From: Deltaproteobacteria bacterium
Lineage (GTDB): Archaea; Thermoplasmatota; Poseidoniia; Poseidoniales; Poseidoniaceae
Assembly: GCA_028344335.1 (NCBI GenBank)
Contig: JAOMAZ010000015.1
Location: forward strand, 1 to 33,062
Direction of reading: 5' to 3'
Length of the DNA stretch: 33,062 nucleotides
The notes below the pieces were generated by a model. It had not been told where the DNA came from. It searched no databases and saw only the letters and a list, made by a program, of their open reading frames with translations. The translations under genes and the position numbers were made by a program. The stretch's first letter is position 1, and each line of letters starts with the position of its first letter. Shown in pieces: positions 7,262 to 16,121 of this stretch.

Positions 7262-8575
7262 ATGTGGTCCCGCAAGTCAGCCCTATTGGGAAGTCTGGCG
7301 GTCAGCATGTATCTACTTGGACTGACTTTGCGTAATTCACAGTTAGTTACCGTTGCAGTCGTGATATTTGTCTTCTTGACGTATGCTGCACTATTTGCTG
7401 GACACGCAGATGTCGCTGCTAGTGGTCGACGTATGGATGAATGGACGGGAGAGGAAGGGGTTGCTCTCTCTAACGTTTCAGCCATGCGAAAACTCTCGGC
7501 GGCACGGGTGTTTGAGGATGGTGAGGTTGAAATCACTTTACGAATGCAAAACCATTCAGCATTACCTAAGATTCTAGAAGTACGTGACCGAGTCCCTGAA
7601 GTTATGCGCATCAAGAAAGGCGCAAATTACATTTTAATGGAACTCGGACCACGCCGTGAAACTTTCATTGAATACACCGTAGAATGCCCATTACGTGGTT
7701 TCTACAGTATCGGACCAGTGGCAATTAGAATTCAGGATACCTTTGGTCTATTCCACAAAGAAAAAGAGTTACATGTTTACGATGATTTCTTGGTTTTCCC
7801 AAAGATGGAAGACCTGAAGGATACTTTCGTCAAGAGCAAGGTACCAAAGATTTTCACTGGTGCTGTTAACATCCGCCAACCAGGTCCAGGTTCAGAGTTC
7901 TACAGTCTTCGTGAGTACTTCGATGGCGATTCATTCAGGTCCATCAACTGGAATGCCTATGCACGCAGTGGCAAGTTAATGGTAAATGAAAGAGAAAGAG
8001 ACGCAGTATCGGATATTATCCTGATAGTCGATGGTAGGGCGGTTTCAGAAACCGGACCTGTTAGCCGAAATGCGTTAGTTTACTCTACAAGAGCATCTGC
8101 TTCATTGGCACGCTACTTCTTATCGAGAAGAGATTCAGTGGGCCTTATTGTCTATGGAGATGAAGTGGTTTCAGTAGACCGAGATACCGGCAAGAAGCAA
8201 TTATATGTCATTTTGACAAAACTCGCTGGGGCAATGGCTCGAGGAAATACACCATTGCAGGTTGTAGTAAACCGTATCCTCCCTCATATCAATAAAGGCA
8301 GTCCAATTATCGTCATGTCAAACCTCGAATCTGATCCAACTATCGTTAGTGCTTTGAGAGATTTCAGAGCCCGCGACTTCGATGTAACTGTACTTTCACC
8401 TTCAAGCCTTGAGTTTGAATTTGACGCCAAGCGCCTAGACCGTACCGGCTTTGAGGTAATGAAGACCGAGCGAGATATTCTGATAAGTGAATTACGAGGT
8501 ATGGGCGTAAATATCATGGATTGGGAGCCTGATATGCTTTTATCGACCGCACTGGCCGGAGCCAGAGGATTCTGA
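7262..8575 (+). CDS. DUF58 (VWA-like) protein, MoxR partner
   Basis: A 437-residue protein with two N-terminal membrane helices (about residues 5-22 and 28-47). A beta-rich domain follows, then the DUF58 signature near residues 205-245: GSEFYSLREYFDGDSFRSINWNAYARSGKLMVNE. After it comes a von Willebrand A-like fold with DIILIVDGRA (a partial MIDAS, DGR in place of DxSxS) and VGLIVYGDEV. DUF58 proteins are regularly coupled to MoxR ATPases. The ribosome binding site AAGGAGGTGA sits eight bases before the ATG, 41 bases after moxR. The C-terminus is encoded 12 bases before the next gene, so the four genes probably form one operon. Confidence 0.88.
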   Translation: MWSRKSALLGSLAVSMYLLGLTLRNSQLVTVAVVIFVFLTYAALFAGHADVAASGRRMDEWTGEEGVALSNVSAMRKLSAARVFEDGEVEITLRMQNHSALPKILEVRDRVPEVMRIKKGANYILMELGPRRETFIEYTVECPLRGFYSIGPVAIRIQDTFGLFHKEKELHVYDDFLVFPKMEDLKDTFVKSKVPKIFTGAVNIRQPGPGSEFYSLREYFDGDSFRSINWNAYARSGKLMVNERERDAVSDIILIVDGRAVSETGPVSRNALVYSTRASASLARYFLSRRDSVGLIVYGDEVVSVDRDTGKKQLYVILTKLAGAMARGNTPLQVVVNRILPHINKGSPIIVMSNLESDPTIVSALRDFRARDFDVTVLSPSSLEFEFDAKRLDRTGFEVMKTERDILISELRGMGVNIMDWEPDMLLSTALAGARGF

Positions 8576-8587
8576 GGAGGGAGAAGA

Positions 8588-9523
8588 ATGGCCGCACCAG
8601 CACCGCCACCGCAACAACAGCGTTCAGATACTGCTCATCTATATGATGGGAAAGTTGTTCGTTCCTCTGCACCAAGTAGAAAGAAGGCAGCCGGTCAAAT
8701 GAAGTCAGGTTCTGAAGTTCCAGATGATGCTATCCCTGAAGTCCACATTCCTGGATTCATCGAGGCATTACTAGGAGGGCCAATCGTTCCCAAGCACAAG
8801 TTCCTTCCAGCCGATAAGATGGTTCAAACCCTCCAACTAGGGGCATATGCAATGTTAGTGGCATTGGGATTAATCACTTGGATTGTAACTCCTCCTCAAG
8901 GTACCATCTGGTACTTGGTTTTCGGAAGCGTCGGCGGTGCAACCTTGCTACATTCGGTAATTATCTTGGCAGCAACTGGAACTGGGCTCTGGGGTACAAT
9001 GTCAAGAGATCCACGTTGGTTATTGGCTTCTTATTCCCTTTTCATACTCTCAGCAATGCGTTTTGCCTCCAGTAAATTAACTCTTACCAATGAATGGTTT
9101 GACTTGGCGACATATCCTTGGTTGGCAACAGTCTTAGTTGTCGTTTATGCAGTTCTTCTTGTCATGTATTTTGAATTAACAAATGGAGTCATCCGCTTCA
9201 GCATGCTAGATACAAGTATTCGCACAAATGAAGTATATGTCATGAATGTCAAGAGAATCATCAGCAAATATCACCGCAGTCTATTGATTAATCCAGCGAT
9301 TGCTGGAGGTTTAGCGGCTGCAGTATTGTCAATCAATACGATTATTCCTGCAGTTGTCAGATTATTTTCATCTGAAACTGCAGTTAGGATGGAAGAAAGT
9401 GTGGAACTTATTTCAGTTTATGGGGTTGCTTTGGGTAGTCTCTTTGTTTTCCTTTTGGTTGGTCTAATGTTTGCAGTTAACCTTCCACGTCGCCTTCAGA
9501 AGTGGAGAGAGAGCCGCGATTGA
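8588..9523 (+). CDS. Polytopic membrane protein of the MoxR/DUF58 cluster
   Basis: A 311-residue protein that I cannot assign to a family. A Pro/Gln-rich, then basic, cytosolic N-terminus (residues 1-80) echoes the Pro-rich head of MoxR. Around six hydrophobic helices follow (near 84-103, 108-130, 140-157, 172-195, 240-262 and 278-302), and the protein ends in a basic tail (RRLQKWRESRD). The start is preceded by GAGGAGGGAGAAG. Its place as the last gene suggests a membrane component that works with the other three cluster products, possibly in place of the transglutaminase or VWA-TPR proteins often found there. It ends two bases from the convergent aspartate kinase gene. Confidence 0.65.
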   Translation: MAAPAPPPQQQRSDTAHLYDGKVVRSSAPSRKKAAGQMKSGSEVPDDAIPEVHIPGFIEALLGGPIVPKHKFLPADKMVQTLQLGAYAMLVALGLITWIVTPPQGTIWYLVFGSVGGATLLHSVIILAATGTGLWGTMSRDPRWLLASYSLFILSAMRFASSKLTLTNEWFDLATYPWLATVLVVVYAVLLVMYFELTNGVIRFSMLDTSIRTNEVYVMNVKRIISKYHRSLLINPAIAGGLAAAVLSINTIIPAVVRLFSSETAVRMEESVELISVYGVALGSLFVFLLVGLMFAVNLPRRLQKWRESRD

Positions 9524-9525
9524 AT

Positions 9526-10785
9526 TCAAGGCAAGAGTTTGAATTTTTTGCTCAGCCTTAGCATTAGCCCTCGAAGGTCTTCTTCATCAGTTAATATATG
9601 CAATGCACATTCTTCTTGGATGTAGTGTAGTGAGTTTTCAATTTCTATTTCAATCGAACGTCCAATGAGAGAAATCAAAGATGCAGTCTCACTTTTATGC
9701 CATTTGACTTCAATAGATCCCATCGTCTTCTCCAAAACATTAGCCATCGAAGATGGAATGAACATCGTTATGTGCCCTTCACCGGCTGAGAGTGTCCACA
9801 CTTTGACCGCTTCGCCCTTCAATAGGTTGAGCATGGAATCTAATATCGAAGCGGTTCGATGTCCATCTACGTTGATGGAATAATGAATCATTCCAGGCAC
9901 ACATGAAATCGCAGTTACTCCTTTGTTTTTAGTTTCCATGTCAGGTCCAATCACAGTCTTTGCAGAATCGTCATGTAATGAGCGAATTATACAAGGGATA
10001 CCTGTACCTTTTAGTGGTTCGATACAGGATGCATGCAGGATAATTCCACCTGCTCTTGCTAATGCCAATGCCTCTTCATGACCCAAATATGGAATAGTAG
10101 TGGATTCGATTCCCCAACGAGGACTGATTGAGAGAACCCCAGGGACATCTTTCCACAGGACAACTTGTTTTGCATCTAGTATTCTTGCAAGAGCTGCGGC
10201 TGAGAGGTCACTTCCTCCCCGATCTAAGACTTTTATTTCCCCTTTCGTATTTCTGCCAAACCAACCGCTGATTACTGGGATTCCTTCCTTTAGTTTTTCT
10301 ATATTCAGCAATTCACTTGTTGCTTCGATGTTGATCGCTGCGCCATTTTCTGCGATAATGATTCCTAATTCATCTGCGGCTATTGACTTGCAATCAATCC
10401 CTTTTTTTTGTAATGCAGTTGAGAGAGTAATACTGGCAAGCCTTTCACCACTTGCAAGTACCGAGGCTTTTACAGCATCATTCATTGGTTCATGGCAGAG
10501 TGATAATAGGTCTCCTGCAAGGTCTTTGAGAACTTCTTCAAACAATGGTTCATGCACAACTTGAGGAATGAACCTAGAATGTTGTCTCCGTAAGTCATTG
10601 ACCAACCCTGACCATTGCCAAGGCTCCCTTGTTGCCCTCAATAACCGGTCAGTTACTCCCCATAGCGCAGATACAACTACGATTGGTTTGCCGAGAGATT
10701 CATGAATCCGTTGCTCTATTTTGATGATATCGCCAGGGATTCTGAGGCAAGAGCCCCCGAATTTATGAATAACCCAATCACTCAT
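9526..10785 (-). CDS. lysC: Aspartate kinase
   Basis: Catalyses ATP-dependent phosphorylation of aspartate, the entry to lysine, threonine and methionine synthesis and, in archaea, to the aspartate semialdehyde used by ADTH synthase. The N-terminal kinase motif is IHKFGGSCL; further motifs are DRGGSDLSAAALA (near residue 190) and LWKDVPGV. ACT-like regulatory regions occupy roughly the last 130 residues (NVDGHRTASILDSMLNLL; TASLISLIG). About 419 residues fits the family. I chose the ATG at 10785, which gives MSDWVIHKFGG and an 8-base overlap with the chorismate synthase end; the tracked start at 10812 would add nine unlikely residues. It is the last gene of the aromatic operon. Confidence 0.88.
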   Translation of the reverse strand: MSDWVIHKFGGSCLRIPGDIIKIEQRIHESLGKPIVVVSALWGVTDRLLRATREPWQWSGLVNDLRRQHSRFIPQVVHEPLFEEVLKDLAGDLLSLCHEPMNDAVKASVLASGERLASITLSTALQKKGIDCKSIAADELGIIIAENGAAINIEATSELLNIEKLKEGIPVISGWFGRNTKGEIKVLDRGGSDLSAAALARILDAKQVVLWKDVPGVLSISPRWGIESTTIPYLGHEEALALARAGGIILHASCIEPLKGTGIPCIIRSLHDDSAKTVIGPDMETKNKGVTAISCVPGMIHYSINVDGHRTASILDSMLNLLKGEAVKVWTLSAGEGHITMFIPSSMANVLEKTMGSIEVKWHKSETASLISLIGRSIEIEIENSLHYIQEECALHILTDEEDLRGLMLRLSKKFKLLP

Positions 10786-11842
10786 CCTTTGTGCACCTCT
10801 GGAGCATATCACTGATGACTAATTTTACCGTTGCTTCTGCTATTGGTACAGCTCTGGGGCCAAGAACAGGGTCATGCCTACCCTTCACATTCAATGAACT
10901 CTGTTCGCCAGTTGAGAGATTTAGGGTGATTTGTTCCTTTGCAATACTGCTCGGTGGTTTCAAAGTTAGCCGAATTATCAATGGCGCACCGGTTGCCATT
11001 CCTCCTAATGCTCCATCTCCATCAGTTGTTGGTTCTCCATCTTTGAGGTACCATGGTGAATTGTATTCGCTGCCATATGCTTCAGCGGTCTTTGTTCCCA
11101 CCCCGAATTCCACTGCTCTAGCTCCAGGTATAGCCATCAAGGCATGAGCAAGAAGAGGTTCAAGTCCTCTGTACCATCCAGCTCCAAAGCCAAGGGCAAG
11201 TCCTTTGATTTCAATATCCACTCTCGAGCCTATTGAATCCCCTAATTTTCTAGTTTCTAATACCAATTCAAACATTTTTTTTGCTGCTTTTTGATCTGAG
11301 CAACGGACTCTTTGGCTTGCTTCATCATCCTTCAAAATACTTGGGCCTTTGTCTGATACAATCCTACCAATGGCTGCTACATGGGCAATTATTGAGATAT
11401 TCTGTTCATCTAGAAGGGCTTGGCATAGACTAGCTGAAGCAACCAATCCTGCCGTTAGTCTTGCACTATTGGCCCCTCCACCCCGTGGGTCAGCAAAACC
11501 GTCACTGTTGAGCATGGCAGGTAAGTCGGCATGCCCCGGTCGAGGTTGATCAGGTAAAAATGAGTAATCTGATGAGCGACTATCTGAATTTCTTATCAAT
11601 AATAGAATTGGACCTCCTGTTGCCTTTCCTTGGTGAACTCCAGAGAGAATTTCACAGGCATCGCATTCTTTTCTCAAGGAGGATATCCCTGAACCAGGTC
11701 TTCGCCGCTCTAATTCACTTTTGAGATAGTCTTCATCGATGAGAGTTCCGATTGGTATACCCTCAAGCAAAGCACCGACTGCGGGCCCATGGCTCTCCCC
11801 AAAGAGAGTGGTCCTGATTCTTTCACCCAGTCTCATCGCCAT
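10778..11842 (-). CDS. aroC: Chorismate synthase
   Basis: Converts EPSP to chorismate, the last step of the shikimate pathway, using reduced FMN. The 354-residue length is normal. Signatures are LFGESHGPAVGALLEGIP (residues 13-30), LERRRPG (near 45-51), HADLPAMLN and DPRGGGANSARLTAG (near 115), and KGRHDPVLGPRAVPIAEA near the end. Two possible starts lie six bases apart (MAMRLG). The gene lies 44 bases after shikimate kinase, the largest gap in the operon, and its stop overlaps the aspartate kinase start as ATGAGTGA. Confidence 0.93.
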   Translation of the reverse strand: MAMRLGERIRTTLFGESHGPAVGALLEGIPIGTLIDEDYLKSELERRRPGSGISSLRKECDACEILSGVHQGKATGGPILLLIRNSDSRSSDYSFLPDQPRPGHADLPAMLNSDGFADPRGGGANSARLTAGLVASASLCQALLDEQNISIIAHVAAIGRIVSDKGPSILKDDEASQRVRCSDQKAAKKMFELVLETRKLGDSIGSRVDIEIKGLALGFGAGWYRGLEPLLAHALMAIPGARAVEFGVGTKTAEAYGSEYNSPWYLKDGEPTTDGDGALGGMATGAPLIIRLTLKPPSSIAKEQITLNLSTGEQSSLNVKGRHDPVLGPRAVPIAEATVKLVISDMLQRCTKDE

Positions 11843-11886
11843 GCTGATTCAGGGTTGGGAAATGATTCTTGGATTCAATCATTTGC

Positions 11887-12774
11887 TTACACGGCTTCTT
11901 CGTTTTCAACAATAATTGTATTGAGAATTTTCACTTCACGCACTTCAACATCTTTCTGTCGGGATACGTACCATTGTTTTAGTCGGCCCAAAGTTGGTTT
12001 CGAAACTGCAGGGCTGAATATTACGATTGCAGGCCCTGAGCCACTGATTCCAGCCGCTCTTGCACCGTTAACAAAGGCATCATTTGTCAGTCTCCTTCCA
12101 TTCATATCATTGAGAACAGAGACCATCGAGCGGCCATTCCAAGTGATTGCCACCAGTGCATCACCTTTTTCCAAGGCTCCCAATGATTGCTGGAATCCTT
12201 GTTGATGCCAAGCGAAAGTTTCGGGGTCGGGCCTTTCTTTTCTATCACCCCTTAGAATTAGCAATAGGTCCCAATCTTCTGCCGCTGGCCCTGGGCTTTC
12301 TAGTAGAACCCCTTCGGCAGCGGGAAGGCTTGTATCGACTAATTTCCAACCTCCTTCAGTAGCAGCCCATGCATCATCGATACTACCTGTTATAGAGACG
12401 CCGGCTCGTATTTGTGAGTCTGCAGCCATGTCAACCAAATCAGAATTAATCAATGTTTTTTCGGTTGCTTGGCACAAGGCCCGAAGGGCAGCAACTGCTA
12501 CTGCAGCTGAAGATTTCAGACCTTGGCGTGGTGGAATATCGCTATTTACACTCCAATGTAACTCGCCCGCTGGCAGTTGATGTCCTGCAGCAGTCCAAGA
12601 TTCCAAAACCGCGGCAAGTAAGTTATCAGGATCATCTAATTCACGCCTACTTTTTTTGTCAAGTAAAGTGACTACTACTGGTAAATCAAGGGCAAGACTG
12701 GCTCCATATCCAAGCCCAGCGGCATGAAGTAGGCTACAAGCACCGTTAGCAGTACCCTTTCCTAGCCTTGCCAT
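11887..12774 (-). CDS. aroK: Shikimate kinase, archaeal GHMP type
   Basis: Phosphorylates shikimate using ATP. This is the archaeal non-homologous replacement of bacterial AroK and belongs to the GHMP kinase superfamily. The 295-residue protein opens with a GKGTANGACSLLHAAGLGYG segment. The GHMP ATP loop is PPRQGLKSSAAVAVAAL (residues 81-97), and the C-terminal GHMP motif AAGISGSGPAIVIF lies near residue 255. It starts five bases after the DHQ synthase stop, with GGTGA as a close ribosome binding site. A plain homoserine or mevalonate kinase is less likely because the four neighbours are aromatic-pathway genes. Confidence 0.9.
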   Translation of the reverse strand: MARLGKGTANGACSLLHAAGLGYGASLALDLPVVVTLLDKKSRRELDDPDNLLAAVLESWTAAGHQLPAGELHWSVNSDIPPRQGLKSSAAVAVAALRALCQATEKTLINSDLVDMAADSQIRAGVSITGSIDDAWAATEGGWKLVDTSLPAAEGVLLESPGPAAEDWDLLLILRGDRKERPDPETFAWHQQGFQQSLGALEKGDALVAITWNGRSMVSVLNDMNGRRLTNDAFVNGARAAGISGSGPAIVIFSPAVSKPTLGRLKQWYVSRQKDVEVREVKILNTIIVENEEAV

Positions 12775-12779
12775 TCATC

Positions 12780-13742
12780 TCACCTTTCCTCAATTTCCAT
12801 ATTTACTTTAATGCCGATATGTCTTGCACCTTGTTCACTCCAAGCCAATAACTTCTCTCCAACTGCGATATCTGTTATTGATTTCGGCAGGGACGATGTA
12901 TCGACCAAACGGACCGTTTCCGCTTGCTGGAAGAGCGCTTGTGCTTCATTATCATTTTCATCTATCCACCTCAATAATATTAGTGGACGTCTTTCAATTT
13001 TCAATCTCCCAAGGCTAGCTGAGCGCCATTTACCATTTGCAGACTGTACTCTGAGCAAGTCTCCAGCCTTTAATTCAGAGAGATACTGAGTACTCCCATC
13101 AGCCATCAAAACATAGCCATGTACAGCACCAGCATTGACTCTAAATGGTCTAGTAGGAACAAACTCACTTTGCAAAGTCTCTCCATGAACCAACACCATA
13201 GAGGCAGAACTTGAACCAATCAACAAACCTTCACTAATTTCAAGTAGCGATGTCAAATCAAGGCAAACCCTGTCTCCAAGTCCACCATTTTTCACTTCAG
13301 TGATTTTGATTTTTATCAATTCTCCATGATTCTTGTTTATCGGTTGAGATTCACTAATTGAGTTTTCAAGCCTTTGAGATTTTGCTATCAATGCTGCGTC
13401 TACCATATCCTTTTGGTTTTTCACAATCAGGGCATCTACGCCTATTTGCAGGGCATGTGCAGCACCTTGGGCCTGTTCAATTGAATTGATGCAAGCGGCA
13501 ATTTTTGTGGGTCCACCATCAGCAGCAGCCACTAAGTTTTCTAGTGGAATCATCACCCAATCTGCCATTTCAATGATTAGCCAGGCTGCTGAACCGATTA
13601 GGGCTCGGGCTTGGTTTTGGCCTTCTTGGTTGTCAACATTGATGAGAGGTCCAGGAGAATTATCTTGGCTCAGATGGAAGTCAATTCCATCTAACTTGGA
13701 GGTTGGTTCGTTTTGATGACGACAATCAATCCAAACTTGCAT
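12780..13742 (-). CDS. aroB': 3-dehydroquinate synthase II (archaeal type)
   Basis: Converts the ADTH synthase product to 3-dehydroquinate by NAD-dependent oxidative deamination and cyclisation, in place of the DAHP-based route. About 320 residues. Family-like segments are DALIVKNQ mid-protein, GLLIGSSSASMVLVHGE (near residue 175), FRVNAGAVHGYVLMADGSTQYLSELKAGD, and a C-terminal barrel that ends KVNMEIEER. The ATG at 13742 overlaps the upstream stop as TGATG with GAGGT six bases before it; a GTG one codon earlier (13745) is possible. It is coupled directly to ADTH synthase, its pathway predecessor. Confidence 0.9.
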   Translation of the reverse strand: MQVWIDCRHQNEPTSKLDGIDFHLSQDNSPGPLINVDNQEGQNQARALIGSAAWLIIEMADWVMIPLENLVAAADGGPTKIAACINSIEQAQGAAHALQIGVDALIVKNQKDMVDAALIAKSQRLENSISESQPINKNHGELIKIKITEVKNGGLGDRVCLDLTSLLEISEGLLIGSSSASMVLVHGETLQSEFVPTRPFRVNAGAVHGYVLMADGSTQYLSELKAGDLLRVQSANGKWRSASLGRLKIERRPLILLRWIDENDNEAQALFQQAETVRLVDTSSLPKSITDIAVGEKLLAWSEQGARHIGIKVNMEIEER

Positions 13743-14524
13743 CACAAGACCTCACATGCTTGCTCAAATGATGCGCCATCATGAATCAACATTTTCAGGG
13801 CGCGAATACAATTCCTTGGATTTTTATTGCCAAAAACTTGCCTACCCATACAAACACCGGCTCCACCTTGTGAAATTGCATCTTCAACAGTTCTGAGAAC
13901 TTGTTTGAAGTCGCCTTCTGCTTCACCGCCAGCGATTAACACTGGTATTGGTGCCGCTTTGACCATCTCTGCGAATGCATCTTTGTCACCTGGCCAAGAG
14001 GTCTTTACCGCATCACAGCCTAATTCCCACGCCAATCTGACCGCATGAGCAGCTCCTGCAGTGGCATCTCCTTCGATTTGCAAGCCTGAGCCACGCGGGT
14101 AAATCATCCCCAATAATGGCAGCCCGAGTCTGTGACAGTCCTCAGAGACTTTGCCTAATCTTTCCAACATCTTATATTCGTATTCATCACCAAGGTTTAC
14201 TTGTACACTAACGCCAATAGCCCCTCTTGATAGTGCTTCTTCAGCACTTCCAACTAGTACTTTATCAGCAGAGTGTTTCCCTCCGTGAACTGTAGAAGCA
14301 GAAATATGCATCATCATTGGAACCTCTCCATTATGAGCACTGACAATCGCCTTATGAGCGATAACTGCATCAACTCCACCGGATTTTAAATCGGAAATTA
14401 ATTCTCCAACACCTTCTAATCCCAGCACCGGCCAAGATGATACCCCATGATCTATAGGTATCCAGATTGCCTTGCCTTTTGGAAGAAGGAGGTCTAATCT
14501 CTGGGCGTGCATAGAAATCCCCAT
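13742..14524 (-). CDS. aroA': 2-amino-3,7-dideoxy-D-threo-hept-6-ulosonate (ADTH) synthase, class I aldolase family
   Basis: Condenses a 6-deoxy-5-ketofructose phosphate with aspartate semialdehyde to form ADTH, the first committed step of the archaeal aromatic pathway. This is a DeoC/FbaB-type TIM barrel of 260 residues. IPIDHG lies at residues 22-27, the acid-base tyrosine is in MIYPRG (Tyr142), and the Schiff-base lysine is probably Lys174 in DAVKTSWPGD; a phosphate site GGEAEGD and GGAGVCMGRQ follow. Fructose-bisphosphate aldolase is the alternative, but direct coupling to DHQ synthase II makes ADTH synthase the better call. A second in-frame ATG four codons later could be the start. Confidence 0.88.
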   Translation of the reverse strand: MGISMHAQRLDLLLPKGKAIWIPIDHGVSSWPVLGLEGVGELISDLKSGGVDAVIAHKAIVSAHNGEVPMMMHISASTVHGGKHSADKVLVGSAEEALSRGAIGVSVQVNLGDEYEYKMLERLGKVSEDCHRLGLPLLGMIYPRGSGLQIEGDATAGAAHAVRLAWELGCDAVKTSWPGDKDAFAEMVKAAPIPVLIAGGEAEGDFKQVLRTVEDAISQGGAGVCMGRQVFGNKNPRNCIRALKMLIHDGASFEQACEVL

Positions 14525-14550
14525 GGGCTTCGTCTTTCAATACCTGTGCA

Positions 14551-15207
14551 TCATACTTGTTGGCTTCCAACCAACCATTTCATGGTGATGGAAGTGGCTT
14601 TTTCAAGGTGCTCTCCCAAGGTACTTTTTGAGATTCCAGTTAGTTCTGATAGTTCTTTGAGGCTGATTTTACGAGGTACTTCAAACCATCCAGCTGACAC
14701 TGCAGTCTTTAATGCCAGCCGCTGTTTGTCAGTTAGGATATTTGTCAAGCCTTCTTCAACTTCTTCTCCAGCAGTTACTGCGATACCATCTGGGGGCAGA
14801 ATTTCTCGCGCTAATTTGACAAATGTCGAGACTCCAGAGGGTAGGCCCCGTACATTGATGACCATTCCTTCTCTTCCCAACTTGTAGGGGGGAAGTACAG
14901 TGATATCATCCATTAATATAGCATTAGTAGATAATGGATGATTATTGGTAATGACAATGTACCCTTCACCTCCAACACTTGGATATTGATGAGGTGGAAG
15001 TGGACTTTCTACTGTGATGTAATCTAGAGCATCAAGGTCATCAATTCCTTTGCCATCAATAAATCTCACTTTGACTAATTGACGAATCCCATCATTGGCT
15101 ACATCTAAATGCCCAAGAACTTCCAAATATTCACAGGCTTGGCAGATTCCTGCGAATTCCGTTTCCGCTAAATTTTCAGGTGACCAAGTCAGACGAACTT
15201 CACGCAT
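14551..15207 (-). CDS. HTH_10 (Bat-type) transcriptional regulator leading the aromatic operon
   Basis: A 218-residue protein. The C-terminal ~50 residues carry the HTH_10 signature LTDKQRLALKTAV, then ISLKELSELTGISKSTLGEHLEKA, the archaeal Bat-type winged helix. The N-terminal ~150 residues form an unassigned domain with a CQAC motif near residue 22, of the kind that in relatives serves as a ligand or sensor module. The gene ends 26 bases before ADTH synthase and is the first gene of the minus-strand run. It is divergent from the ABC transporter, with a 96-base gap. The placement suggests control of aromatic amino acid synthesis and perhaps of itself. That role is inferred. Confidence 0.85.
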   Translation of the reverse strand: MREVRLTWSPENLAETEFAGICQACEYLEVLGHLDVANDGIRQLVKVRFIDGKGIDDLDALDYITVESPLPPHQYPSVGGEGYIVITNNHPLSTNAILMDDITVLPPYKLGREGMVINVRGLPSGVSTFVKLAREILPPDGIAVTAGEEVEEGLTNILTDKQRLALKTAVSAGWFEVPRKISLKELSELTGISKSTLGEHLEKATSITMKWLVGSQQV

Positions 15208-15303
15208 ACCCCCTAATGAGAGCCACTGTTATTCAAGGCTACTACTCACCTTTCCCAATAAGTTCATTGCTCCCTCTCTTCACAATTGACTTGAGGGGCA
15301 GTA

Positions 15304-16116
15304 ATGGAATTGATTCGGATGAAAAGTCTGAGCCGATATTTTGGTCAAGGAGAACATGAGGTCAAGGCCCTTGATAATATTGATTTATCCGTCAAAGAAG
15401 GTGAAATTATCGCAATGCTCGGGCCCTCTGGTTCTGGAAAAACTACTCTTCTAAATTGTATTTCAGCACTTGACAAACCCACTTCTGGTGAATATCATTT
15501 CAGGGAACAAAACGTCCCTCGTGAAAAATCAGAGGAGATGACCACCTTCAGAAGAGAAAACATCGGCTATATTTTCCAATTCTTCAATCTATTATCAGAC
15601 TTGACAGCCTTAGAGTATGTCTTATTATTACAACAAATTTCGGGCCAACCCAATGAAGAAGAAGCCCGTTCAATTCTGGCATCAGTAGGCCTTGAGGGAA
15701 TGGAAGATCGCTTTCCAAGTGAATTATCGGGAGGCCAACAACAGCGCGTAGCAATCGCCGGAAATCTAGCGAAAAAACCCCACCTCTTGCTCGGAGATGA
15801 GTTAACAGGTAATTTGGATTCAGAAACAACTCGCCAAATAATGAAAGTTCTATCTAAGGCTTGCAAAGAATATGGGATAACCGCCATCTTTGTAACCCAC
15901 GATCGAAGTTTGTGTAAGTATGCAACACGGGTTCTCAAGCTTGATAGTGGCTGTTTAATTTCTGATGAAGTAGGAGAAATGGCCACCGCCTCAGGGGTAG
16001 TTAAGTCAGCAGTCGGAGATGCAACCGAGTTAGTGAAGGATGGAATATCCAAAGCGGAAAAAATGTTTTCTAATGTGGTCAATAAAGTAAAGGATACAAT
16101 TTCAGAAAAGGAGTGA
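15304..16116 (+). CDS. ABC transporter ATP-binding protein, LolD/MacB-like, with C-terminal helical tail
   Basis: A 270-residue ATPase that powers an FtsX-type permease. Walker A is GPSGSGKTT (near residue 39), the Q-loop FQFFNLLSDLTALEYV, the signature LSGGQQQR (near 142), Walker B HLLLGDELTGNLDSET, and the H-loop FVTHDRS. The usual ADEPTGNLD reads GDELTGNLD here, with proline replaced by leucine; the catalytic glutamate is retained. After the normal end (about residue 220) there is a 45-50-residue amphipathic tail (VVKSAVGDATELVKDGISKAE), unusual for LolD. Its stop overlaps or abuts the permease start. Confidence 0.9.
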   Translation: MELIRMKSLSRYFGQGEHEVKALDNIDLSVKEGEIIAMLGPSGSGKTTLLNCISALDKPTSGEYHFREQNVPREKSEEMTTFRRENIGYIFQFFNLLSDLTALEYVLLLQQISGQPNEEEARSILASVGLEGMEDRFPSELSGGQQQRVAIAGNLAKKPHLLLGDELTGNLDSETTRQIMKVLSKACKEYGITAIFVTHDRSLCKYATRVLKLDSGCLISDEVGEMATASGVVKSAVGDATELVKDGISKAEKMFSNVVNKVKDTISEKE

Positions 16117-16121
16117 TTTCT

